From the NCBI GenBank assembly GCA_036146215.1, contig JAYYJN010000079.1:6397-70396 (forward strand): a stretch of DNA of 64,000 bases, in the 5' to 3' direction. Below are positions 56,101 to 63,058 of this stretch, piece by piece. How positions within the stretch are numbered: the stretch's first letter is position 1; every line of letters starts with the position of its first letter. The notes under the pieces are model-generated. The model made no database searches. It saw nothing but the letters and a program-made list of their open reading frames with translations, and was not told the DNA's origin. This DNA is from UBA7805 sp036146215 (lineage in GTDB: Bacteria > Planctomycetota > Planctomycetia > Pirellulales > UBA7805). Made by a program: the position numbers and the translations under genes.

Positions 56101-56274
56101 GGGTTTAATGATCGATTGGGTTCGTGCTTGTTGCGGATTGAGCGGATTGAATTGTGCCAGAAGAGTTTGAGGCAGAAGAATCGATAGGAGCATCAAGGCA
56201 ACGTGGCCAAAGCTGCGCAGCGTCTTCCTTGATCGGCGATAATTACTATCAATGCCAGCAGTCATCGTGGTCAT
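53173..56274 (-). CDS. Exported TPR-CHAT protein lacking a catalytic cysteine
   Basis: A 1033-residue protein with a signal peptide (MLLSILLPQTLLAQ). Tetratricopeptide-like helical repeats run from about 55 to 520, a helical linker follows, and a C-terminal CHAT-like caspase fold occupies about 640-1010. Landmarks are LTIVPDHFYWYVPFETLP, DVILLPGFHT and RTILLSRWRTGG. In CHAT proteases a catalytic Cys lies after the strand matching DVILLPGF or in the following segment. Here those sites hold Phe and Met (FLTSMGML), and I see no cysteine in about the last 800 residues. It is therefore probably a non-proteolytic scaffold outside the cytoplasm. It stands alone, with no metacaspase substrate or gasdermin-like gene nearby. 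Confidence 0.82.
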   Translation of the reverse strand: MTTMTAGIDSNYRRSRKTLRSFGHVALMLLSILLPQTLLAQFNPLNPQQARTQSIIKPVYFASLELLQRGRYKQAIKGFQQAGRNAIRFGSQRWIDSICYYTMLGETFYRTGQLEEARNNFESALNIYLQNSDWMLRMKFPPQIAPNNHPPRSPSWARSRRKFILGKFPDVFPILRGGKQLVTGNGKSGIANVQKLQSLHATEVVRCTAIAIRRYTELYGPLAEYNPLLEKVQSELVKRQTSPNHWSQAWIDFPLGVAQSALGKKEVAAATLQRSLVINGRLDHPLTGAALLELGRLSLNESRYDQATNFFQAAALSAAYYNQQLVVQEAFNLAFVAHAASGRGGVPPNFADAVIWAKRNNLEETYATLLIRTAEGFANSGNIKEAEASLNRVQPVLRRNKIAGSRLGAEANYVAFVIAMIRGDIQSAGRALADAMQFEKQGSIRLFHVLLVDRSYQQGAIRDRIAMQLFGEVLGEPSAIVWRHEPLEAWSQLLIPQFVALEHWFNAAIKREKPLEAMEIADRVRTARFYSTQPLGGRLLNLRWVMQADAAALPQTAMLQRQEFLTAYPLFGKLNQKAKAIREEIKQNPLLPAAAKSSKQRDKLFSESLKIAREQEKILRQMVVRREPVEMVFPPLRKSKDIQSSMVSGEAIFMLHVASQAHYGFLVTKGNQRVWRIESPQDAEENLKDLLRAMGHHDANSAIKISDIQKNRWRQPAQQLLQSLTQGANIDLGKNITDLTIVPDHFYWYVPFETLPLNREETEPLLSRIRIRYAPTLGLSQGDGRGRKQSGDWAIVQGQLYPGEDLDVAQRVTEGVDKLVPKLSVIGQSFKMHGHTFVSLLDGLLVWDDLDNGSTTPLELAPLQIDRGKEGSSIQDWLATPWPGPDVILLPGFHTPSENSLRKMKLKGLNRAGDELFLTSMGMLGAGSRTILLSRWRTGGRFATDLLTEFVQELPNTSAADAWQRAVQIVEQTELDQVNEPRVDSDLDGPQLTGGHPFFWSGFVLIDPVGQEKSPGDKPPGDFAFPNAEGDEE

Positions 56275-56643
56275 GCAGTCCTCTGCTCTCTCTCCGACTA
56301 CTTCTATGTTTGAGTCTGTTTGAGGTGAGGTTTAGAACGCTGTCTTGAAGATCTATTGAGGTCACGCAGTGATATCTTACCTCTTAATGTCTATCGGTTC
56401 GAATAAAAGCACTTTTATCTGCCTTGTATCAGTCTTGCGACGTTCAGGGTTGAGACTCTATGGTTGTCGGCCAAGATTATGGTGACAGCATGCTATCGGT
56501 TCCAAATTAGGTATTTCAAGCAAACTTTTACGGAATCCGATGCAAGTTGATTGGCCCGTTTGTCGATAACGGAAATAACGATTATGCGGTTTAATCACTC
56601 TCTGTGAAGACGATCTAAATTCTGTCGCTTGAGGAGCAATCGA
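56275..56643. other. Intergenic region without recognised gene
   Basis: About 370 bases between the divergent CHAT gene and a small lipoprotein gene. I see no coding signal, RNA gene or clear terminator. It must hold the promoters of both genes, but no strong -10/-35 pair stands out. Confidence 0.4.
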
Positions 56644-56880
56644 ATGTGCCGAACCGGTCAGTCCCTTTCGAGGTTAAGTCTTTGCTTAGCCGCTCCTTTA
56701 CTTATCATCGTGCTGATTGCCTCCGGTTGCCAGGTGAATGTGGGTGGCCAAACGTTGCCATCGCCGTTTTATTTGGACGACGACGTTCAGTATTTTGCGC
56801 CCGGTCCCGAATTCCCACTAAGCCAGGAAGCGGCAGCTCAGGGCATTCAGCGAGCCGAAGCCGGGGAACTCGACCAATAG
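56644..56880 (+). CDS. Small lipoprotein, unknown function
   Basis: A 78-residue protein from ATG 56644, which follows GAGGAG by about eight bases. The signal peptide ends in the lipobox IASGC, so the mature protein would be a lipid-anchored peptide of about 45 residues (QVNVGGQTLPSPFYLDDDVQYF and a Gln/Ala-rich tail). Planctomycetes carry similar short lipoproteins with an LPSPFYL-like segment. It precedes the N-methylglutamate genes by 235 bases and is probably independent of them. Confidence 0.65.
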   Translation: MCRTGQSLSRLSLCLAAPLLIIVLIASGCQVNVGGQTLPSPFYLDDDVQYFAPGPEFPLSQEAAAQGIQRAEAGELDQ

Positions 56881-57015
56881 ATGAGTTAGCTGCTCGCCTT
56901 CCCAATTCTACACAGGCGAAACGGGGGTCTCTCGCGGACAAGGTCTTATCGATTTTTGATTAGTTTCTCGATCGCTGCGGCCTCATGTCGTTTCTTGCAT
57001 CACGACTCGGCCTAC

Positions 57016-57044
57016 TGTCCAACCCATCAGCGTCCCTTTATAAT
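57016..57044 (+). promoter_or_regulatory. Candidate promoter of the N-methylglutamate gene cluster
   Basis: A perfect TATAAT (57039-57044) lies 71 bases before the mgsA GTG start. The hexamer 17 bases upstream (TGTCCA) matches the -35 consensus poorly. This is the best housekeeping-type promoter in the gap, but an activator or another sigma factor may be needed. Confidence 0.35.
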
Positions 57045-57115
57045 TTGCTCTTTCGGGATTGGCCCTTCTTGGCGGGAACGGCCCCTCAAAGCAAGCAGCG
57101 TGGAGTGTTAGTCAC

Positions 57116-58015
57116 GTGTGTGGGATTGTTGGACTGTTTTTAAAAAATCGGGAGCTTGAATCCCGCTTGGGTATGCATTTGGAAAGCATGCTCATCACCA
57201 TGAGCGATCGGGGTCCGGACAGTGCAGGCATTGCCATTTACGGGACAGACCACGAAAAGGATCAATTGAAACTGACTCTGCAGTCTGCCGCTGCGAAAGA
57301 GGCATTCCCGAAATTAGAGCAAGCTCTGACATCAAGGTTTTCCCAACCGATCAACATCAATGTGATTGAGACCCATGCTGTGCTCCAGATGGATCAAGCA
57401 ATCGCCCCTGCCGTTGAAGCGCTGCTTGCACACGAGTTTCCAGGCTTGCGGATTATGAGTCGCGGCGAGTCGGTTGAGATTTATAAGGAGGTTGGTGCTC
57501 CGTCGGATGTTTCCCGAAGGTTCGGTATCGCGCAGATGAGTGGTTCGCATGGAATTGGTCACACACGAATGGCGACAGAGTCTGCCGTGACGACCCGCGG
57601 AGCACACCCATTTTCTACCGGTCCAGACCAATGTCTGGTGCATAACGGGTCGCTCTCTAACCACAACAACCTACGGCGGGATCTCAAGCGACATGGTGTG
57701 CATTTTGAAACTGAGAATGATACAGAGGTTGCCGCTGCCTATCTATCGCATCATCTGGCATCTGGTCTGACATTAGGGGATGCGTTAGAGGGCGCGCTTG
57801 TGGACCTGGACGGTTTTTATACCTTTGTGTTCAGCACGCGAACCGGTTTCGGTGTATTGCGTGACCCGATCGCTTGTAAGCCCGCTGTACTGGCAGAAAC
57901 CGACGACTACGTTGCGTTCGGATCCGAGTATCGCGCACTGGTTGCCTTGCCTGGCATTGAACTTGCGACGGTTTGGGAACCCGAGCCCGCGACCGTCTAT
58001 TTCTGGGAGCATTAA
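57116..58015 (+). CDS. mgsA: N-methylglutamate synthase subunit A (class II glutamine amidotransferase domain)
   Basis: A 299-residue Ntn-type amidotransferase. The start is GTG 57116, placing the catalytic cysteine at position 2 (CGIVGLFLKN), as the class requires, with GGAG ten bases upstream. HLESMLITMSDRGPDSAGIA, SHGIGHTRMATES and NGSLSNHNNLRRDL are the conserved segments; the last and FETENDTEVAAAYL bind glutamine. The domain is shared with glutamate synthase and glucosamine-6-phosphate synthase. The neighbours (GltB-type domains, GmaS, sarcosine-oxidase-like subunits) assign it to N-methylglutamate synthase, where it would release methylamine from gamma-glutamylmethylamide. Confidence 0.88.
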   Translation: MCGIVGLFLKNRELESRLGMHLESMLITMSDRGPDSAGIAIYGTDHEKDQLKLTLQSAAAKEAFPKLEQALTSRFSQPININVIETHAVLQMDQAIAPAVEALLAHEFPGLRIMSRGESVEIYKEVGAPSDVSRRFGIAQMSGSHGIGHTRMATESAVTTRGAHPFSTGPDQCLVHNGSLSNHNNLRRDLKRHGVHFETENDTEVAAAYLSHHLASGLTLGDALEGALVDLDGFYTFVFSTRTGFGVLRDPIACKPAVLAETDDYVAFGSEYRALVALPGIELATVWEPEPATVYFWEH

Positions 58016-58020
58016 ATCAC

Positions 58021-58722
58021 TTGGCCGTCTTTGATCTACAGAAGCAGTCGCTTAGAGAATTGAATGCTGCGTTGCATCAGCAGGCGACACTCCTGCGCGC
58101 GGGTGAGCATGCGGATACGGACTGGGAGATTACCAATCCGCGAGGAAGCCATGCGGTTGCCGTCGGAGTCGATGGGCCGTTAAAAATTAAGATTCAGGGA
58201 AGTGTTGGATATTATTGTGGTGGTATGAATCAGTCGGGTCAAATTCATGTGCATGGCTCGGTTGGTCCTGGGGTCGGTGAGAATATGATGTCGGGTTCCA
58301 TTCGTGTCACGGGAAATGCCAGTCAATATGCTGGCGCGACCGGCCGAGGCGGTATGCTCGTAATTGAAGGCAACGCGTCATCACGTTGCGGAATTTCCAA
58401 CAAAGGAATGGATATCATCGTGCGGGGCAATGTGGGGCATATGTCGGCTTTTATGGCCCAGCGCGGCACCCTCGTGGTCCTCGGAGATGCTGGAGATGCC
58501 CTGGGGGATTCGATCTACGAAGCGAAGCTTTTTGTACGCGGCGATGTGAAGAGCCTCGGGGCGGACTGTGTGCAGAAAGAGATGCGGACAGAGCATTTGG
58601 AGTTACTCGCGGGATTGCTTGAGACAGCTGGCATTCGAGATGTGCAGCCCGCTGAATTTACCCGTTATGGATCGGCCCGCAAGTTGTATCACTTTGATAT
58701 AGATCACGCTGATGCTTATTAA
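58021..58722 (+). CDS. mgsB: N-methylglutamate synthase subunit B (GltB3-type beta-helix domain)
   Basis: A 233-residue protein corresponding to the GXGXG beta-helix domain of glutamate synthase. The start is TTG 58021, six bases after the mgsA stop; GGGAG lies upstream. Repeated glycine-rich turns (GGMNQSGQIHVHG, GATGRGGMLVIEG, MAQRGTLVVLGDAGDALG) form the right-handed helix. In N-methylglutamate synthase this subunit is separate and joins the MgsA and MgsC domains. It belongs to the same transcript as its neighbours. Confidence 0.88.
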   Translation: MAVFDLQKQSLRELNAALHQQATLLRAGEHADTDWEITNPRGSHAVAVGVDGPLKIKIQGSVGYYCGGMNQSGQIHVHGSVGPGVGENMMSGSIRVTGNASQYAGATGRGGMLVIEGNASSRCGISNKGMDIIVRGNVGHMSAFMAQRGTLVVLGDAGDALGDSIYEAKLFVRGDVKSLGADCVQKEMRTEHLELLAGLLETAGIRDVQPAEFTRYGSARKLYHFDIDHADAY

Positions 58723-58755
58723 ATTCGTGTTTACACCAAAGGCCCTAAGAACAAA

Positions 58756-60096
58756 TTGGTAACAAAAGTGTCCTATACCAATCCAACAACGACACCCCGC
58801 AAAAGCGCAAAGTTCGACGAGTATACGCTCTCGGAAATTCGACGCGCTGCGGCAACCGGACTCTACGATATCCGGGGAGCTGGTGCCAAGCGCAAGGTGC
58901 CGGGGCTCGATGATCTGCTCTTTCTCGGTGCCTCTATGTCACGCTATCCGCTTGAGGGTTCTCGAGAGAAGTGCGGTACAGATGTGGTGCTGGGTAATCG
59001 ATTTGCGGAAAAGCCACTCGAGCTGAAAATTCCGATCACGATTGCCGGGATGAGCTTCGGGTCGCTTTCTGGGAATGCAAAAGAAGCGCTTGGTCGCGGT
59101 GCCACGTTAGCGGGAACCTCCACGACAACCGGTGATGGGGGAATGACGCCCGAAGAGCGGGGCCATTCAGAACTGCTTGTTTACCAATATTTGCCTTCGC
59201 GATATGGAATGAATCCGGATGATCTGCGGAAAGCAGATGCGATTGAGATTGTGGTAGGACAGGGCGCCAAGCCAGGTGGTGGAGGGATGCTGCTAGGACA
59301 AAAAATTTCTTCCCGAGTTGCCGAGATGCGCACGCTTCCTGAGGGGATTGATCAGCGTTCAGCTTGCCGTCATCCCGACTGGACCGGACCTGATGATTTA
59401 GCAATCAAGATATTAGAGCTCCGTGAGATCACCGATTGGCAGAAACCGATTTATATTAAAGTGGGAGGGGCACGACCCTATTACGACACCGCGCTCGCGG
59501 TTAAAGCCGGCGCCGATGTCGTGGTGCTCGATGGAATGGAGGGTGGCACCGCTGCCACGCAAGAGGTTTTCATTGAACATGTGGGTCAGCCGACCTTGGC
59601 CTGCATCCGACCGGCAGTTGATGCCCTGCAGGAATTAGGCATGCATCGAAAGGTCCAGCTGATTTTATCGGGGGGCATCCGCAACGGTGCCGATGTTGCC
59701 AAGGCATTGGCGCTAGGTGCCGATGCCGTCTCAATCGGATCTGCTGCGCTGGTGGCACTGGGAGATAACGACCCGAGATGGGAAGCAGACTATAACTCCC
59801 TTGGCACAACGGCAGGGGCATACGATGATTGGCATGAAGGTAACGATCCAGCGGGGATCAGCACGCAGGATCCGGAGCGAGCAGCGAGGCTGGATCCGAT
59901 TGCCGCAGGACGCCGGTTGGCAAATTATTTGAAGGTCATGACCCTCGAGGCGCAAACCATCGCCAGGGCATGCGGAAAAAGTCATGTGCATCATCTGGAA
60001 CCGGAGGACCTGGTTGCCTTGAGTGTGGAGTCGGCTGCGATGGCTCGCGTTCCGCTGGCAGGCACCGACTGGGTGCCGGGTTACAACCGGGATTAA
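58756..60096 (+). CDS. mgsC: N-methylglutamate synthase subunit C (FMN-binding GltB2-type domain)
   Basis: A 446-residue FMN barrel that would form N-methylglutamate from 2-oxoglutarate and released methylamine. TITIAGMSFGSLS-type FMN contacts (ITIAGMSFGSLSGNAKEAL), DGGMTPEERGHSE, QGAKPGGGGMLLG, DGMEGGTAATQEV and ILSGGIRNGADVAKALALGA are conserved with glutamate synthase. At the [3Fe-4S] site of glutamate synthase the segment here, AYDDWHEGNDPAGISTQDPE, contains no cysteine. The start is TTG 58756; a clear ribosome-binding site is not seen. It is followed by gmaS after 20 bases. Confidence 0.88.
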   Translation: MVTKVSYTNPTTTPRKSAKFDEYTLSEIRRAAATGLYDIRGAGAKRKVPGLDDLLFLGASMSRYPLEGSREKCGTDVVLGNRFAEKPLELKIPITIAGMSFGSLSGNAKEALGRGATLAGTSTTTGDGGMTPEERGHSELLVYQYLPSRYGMNPDDLRKADAIEIVVGQGAKPGGGGMLLGQKISSRVAEMRTLPEGIDQRSACRHPDWTGPDDLAIKILELREITDWQKPIYIKVGGARPYYDTALAVKAGADVVVLDGMEGGTAATQEVFIEHVGQPTLACIRPAVDALQELGMHRKVQLILSGGIRNGADVAKALALGADAVSIGSAALVALGDNDPRWEADYNSLGTTAGAYDDWHEGNDPAGISTQDPERAARLDPIAAGRRLANYLKVMTLEAQTIARACGKSHVHHLEPEDLVALSVESAAMARVPLAGTDWVPGYNRD

Positions 60097-60116
60097 CTTT
60101 TTAAAGAGGTAGACTG

Positions 60117-61475
60117 ATGGCTGAGAGAGAGCAGATTCGCAAACAGCTTGCAAAAGACAACATTGAATTCTTGCTGGCCCAATTTGTGGATATCCATGGT
60201 GCTGCGAAAGTCAAAATGGTTCCGGTTGGTGCTCTTGATGCCATGATCGACGAGGGCGCAGGCTTTGCGGGCGCAGCAGTCTGGGGTGCCGGGCAAGGAC
60301 CGCATTCGCACGATATGCTCGCACGTATCGACCTGCAAAGTTATACCCCGCTTCCCTGGATGCCGAACACGGCACGCTTCGCATCGGATCTGTTTGTTGA
60401 TGGTGAGTCCTATCCATTTTGTCCGCGTACGAATCTCAAGCGGGTCCTCTCTGAGGTGCGTGACGCGGGTTACATTTTCAATGTCGGGATGGAACCAGAG
60501 CATTTTTTGGTAACGCGCTCGGAGAACGGCGATATCGTTCCGTGGAATCCGGATCATGTCGATCAGTTGGCCAAACCCTGCTACGATTTTAAATCGATGG
60601 CTCCGGCCATGTCTTATTTGCAAGAGCTTACGACGAGTTTGAATCATTTGGGGTGGGGGGTCTATCAAACCGATCATGAGGATGCGAACGGACAATATGA
60701 AATTAATTTTGACTTTACTGATGCACTGACCACCGCCGATCGGGTGACGTTCTTCAAAATGGCAACCTCACAGATCGCGAAGAAGTATGGCGCGATCGCG
60801 ACGCATATGGCCAAACCTTTTGCAGATCAGACCGGTAGTGGCTTGCACGTTCATTTTCATTTAGCCGATGTGGAGACGGGTGATGGTGTGTTTGAAGATC
60901 CGTCGGACGCTCGTGGCCTGGGCTGCTCAGAAATTGCCTACCATTTTCTGGGAGGCGTATTGCAACATGCTCGTGCCCTTTGCGCAGTTACCAGTCCCAC
61001 GGTGAACTGATATAAGCGACTTAAACTTGGCACAGGTCTGACTTCCAATCGAAGTGGATTTACCTGGACACCTGCCTTTGTGAGTTATGGCGATAACAAT
61101 CGAACGCAGATGATTCGTACGGCCGGACCTGGTCATTTTGAAGATCGTACGGTTTCGGCAGGATGTAATCCTTATCTAGGCCTTGCCGCCTACGTGGCGG
61201 CAGGAATGGACGGAATTGCTCGTAAGCTTGATCCGGGTGAACCGAACTTAGGAAATATGTATGCCCGCTCGCTGGAGGAAATCTACGCGTCTGGGACTAA
61301 GATTCTGCCCCAGTCGCTTTCCGAGGCGATTGTCGAATTGGAAAAAGACGAAATCGTCCGGAGTGCACTGGGCGTAATTGCGGACGAGTTTATAACACTC
61401 AAAAAGCAAGAGTGGGAAACCTATCTTGGGCAGGTCAGTGCTTGGGAAGTCGATCAATACCTCACCTTTTTTTAA
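60117..61475 (+). CDS. gmaS: Gamma-glutamylmethylamide synthetase with in-frame UGA at codon 298
   Basis: A glutamine-synthetase-like enzyme joining methylamine and glutamate at the cost of ATP. It opens with FVDIHGAAKVKMVPVGAL; GMEPEHFLV and SGLHVHFHLADV are the glutamate- and metal-binding segments. TGA at 61008-61010 falls inside the conserved TVN-x-YKRL motif, where relatives have Ser or Cys as I recall. The frame stays open beyond it and continues with family motifs (TWTPAFVSYGDNNRTQMIRT, RTVSAGCNPYLGLAAYVAAG) to 61475, giving a full-length protein of 452 residues. Options are selenocysteine, a point nonsense mutation (pseudogene), or an assembly error. The start ATG follows AGAGG. Confidence 0.85.
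61019..61055 (+). promoter_or_regulatory. SECIS-like element downstream of the gmaS UGA
   Basis: ACTT (61019-61022) can pair with AAGT (61052-61055) and TTGG (61027-61030) with CCAA (61045-61048). A small apical hairpin (C-A / T-G) exposes GGTC at 61035-61038, 24 bases after the UGA. The octamer CAGGTCTG (61033-61040) and CCAATCG (61045-61051) also occur, in that order, in the E. coli fdhF SECIS as I remember it. Pairing is interrupted and the spacing differs, so this is a candidate only. Confidence 0.4.
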
Positions 61476-61523
61476 ACACGCCATTCAAATGTAAAGCGTG
61501 CGGCGGACCGCCACCTTTATTCC

Positions 61524-62768
61524 ATGCCCTATCGCCTGCTCAAGTTCGGCCTTTCAAGTGAATACCCGGAATCGCGGATGTTTCCCGAACCGGGACCGCT
61601 CCGTGATTCCTACGATGTGGTAATTATTGGTGGTGGTGGGCATGGATTAGGTGCCGCCTATTATCTGGCCAAGGAACACGGGATCACCAACGTCGCCGTT
61701 CTGGAAAAGGGCTACCTTGGACGCGGCGGCACTGGCCGCAATACGGCAATCGTTCGATCAAACTACCTGACCCCGCAGGGGGCAGAATTTTATCAGGCGA
61801 GTGTCGATCTTTTTCAGGGTCTGTCGGGCGAACTCGATTTGAATCTGTTTTATTCTGAGCGGGGCCATTTCACCATGGCACACTCGCAGGCATCGCTTCG
61901 TACGCAGCGGTGGCGTGCAGAGGTGAACAAGCAACTGGGAATCGATAGTGAACTGGTGACGCCTGCAGAAATCAAGCAGATGGTCCCCGAAATCGATTTG
62001 CAGTGTGGTGGAGATCAACCGCCGATCCACGGTGCGCTCTATCATCCCCCTGGGGCGATTGCACGGCACGATGCCGTGGCCTGGGGGTACGCGCGGGGTG
62101 CCGGGCAGCGCGGCGTTGAGATTCACCAGCAGACGGCAGTCACCGGAATTGAAGTTCGTGACGGGGCCGTATGCGGGGTTCATACTGATAAAGGATTTAT
62201 CAAGACGAAAAAAGTGCTCTCCGCGGTGGCCGGTTGGACGACTTCCATTACGGAGATGGTGGGATTACGGACTCCTCTTGTGATTCATCCGCTTCAGGCC
62301 CTCGTGACCGAACCTTTGAAGCCATGGCTCAATCACATCGTCGTCTCTGCCAGTTTGCACCTATATGTAAGTCAGTCATCACGGGGTGAATTGGTAGCCG
62401 GTGCCTCGCTCGATCCGTATGAATTGATCTCCATGCGATCTTCGCTCGATTTTGCCGAGGGGACCGCAGGGCATTTGATCGATCTCTTTCCGATGTTGGG
62501 CGATATTAAAGTTCTACGACAGTGGGCGGGTCTCTGTGACATGACACCCGACTTTTCCCCGATCATGGGTACGACCCCGATAGAAGGCTTTTATTTGGAC
62601 GCCGGTTGGGGAACCTGGGGCTTCAAGGCTACACCGATCAGTGGGCTTACCATGGCTCACACCGTTGCCACCGGGCAGGACCACGCTTTAATTCAGCCGT
62701 TCAATGTCTCGCGATTTTTGGATTTTAAACTAGTGGGCGAAAAGGGTGCCGCATCGGTAGGGCACTGA
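61524..62768 (+). CDS. mgdA: N-methylglutamate dehydrogenase subunit A (SoxB-like FAD subunit)
   Basis: A 414-residue FAD protein related to the beta subunit of sarcosine oxidase. The dinucleotide-binding opening is VVIIGGGGHGLGAAYYLAKE, followed by LEKGYLGRGGTGRNTAIVRS, and a C-terminal FAD segment GFYLDAGWGTWGFKATP. In this context it would oxidise N-methylglutamate to glutamate and a formaldehyde-level one-carbon unit. It begins 48 bases after gmaS and is followed by mgdB after 11 bases. The MVPEIDLQC-type motif lies mid-chain. A sarcosine-oxidising role is the alternative, but the adjacent mgs/gma genes favour N-methylglutamate. Confidence 0.88.
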   Translation: MPYRLLKFGLSSEYPESRMFPEPGPLRDSYDVVIIGGGGHGLGAAYYLAKEHGITNVAVLEKGYLGRGGTGRNTAIVRSNYLTPQGAEFYQASVDLFQGLSGELDLNLFYSERGHFTMAHSQASLRTQRWRAEVNKQLGIDSELVTPAEIKQMVPEIDLQCGGDQPPIHGALYHPPGAIARHDAVAWGYARGAGQRGVEIHQQTAVTGIEVRDGAVCGVHTDKGFIKTKKVLSAVAGWTTSITEMVGLRTPLVIHPLQALVTEPLKPWLNHIVVSASLHLYVSQSSRGELVAGASLDPYELISMRSSLDFAEGTAGHLIDLFPMLGDIKVLRQWAGLCDMTPDFSPIMGTTPIEGFYLDAGWGTWGFKATPISGLTMAHTVATGQDHALIQPFNVSRFLDFKLVGEKGAASVGH

Positions 62769-62779
62769 GAAAACGCAAC

Positions 62780-63058
62780 ATGAAAATCATTCACTGTCCA
62801 ATCAATGGTCCCCGTCCCTTGCAGGAGTTTTATTTTGGGGGTCAGTTCCGTCCATTGGCCGATCCTGCCGGGGAATCAATGAGCGATTCGGATTGGGCGG
62901 ATTATGTGTTCAATCGCGACGGGGCACCGGGTGTCCAGAAAGAGTGGTGGTATCACACACCGAGTGGCACCTGGTTTATCGCCGAGCGAGACATTGTGAC
63001 CGATGCATTTGTTCGCACGTATCTCTTTGAGGGAAGCGAGGGGGGAAACCATGCCTGA
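62780..63058 (+). CDS. mgdB: N-methylglutamate dehydrogenase subunit B (SoxD-like)
   Basis: A 92-residue SoxD-like subunit. The N-terminus MKIIHCPINGPRPLQEFYF keeps Cys6 of the sarcosine-oxidase zinc site, but the second Cys of CPxC is Asn here. The later segment EWWYHTPSGTWFIAERD keeps the conserved His and has Gly where sarcosine oxidase delta has another ligand. As I recall, CP-x-NGPR is the form found in N-methylglutamate dehydrogenase subunits. It overlaps mgdC by eight bases. Confidence 0.85.
   Translation: MKIIHCPINGPRPLQEFYFGGQFRPLADPAGESMSDSDWADYVFNRDGAPGVQKEWWYHTPSGTWFIAERDIVTDAFVRTYLFEGSEGGNHA

Noticed and set aside
60117..61010. A shortened 297-residue GmaS ending at the TGA as the functional protein
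   Set aside because: The protein would lose the part of the active site that follows TVN-x-YKRL, while 154 further in-frame codons keep family motifs. Reading through, or a base error, explains the sequence better.
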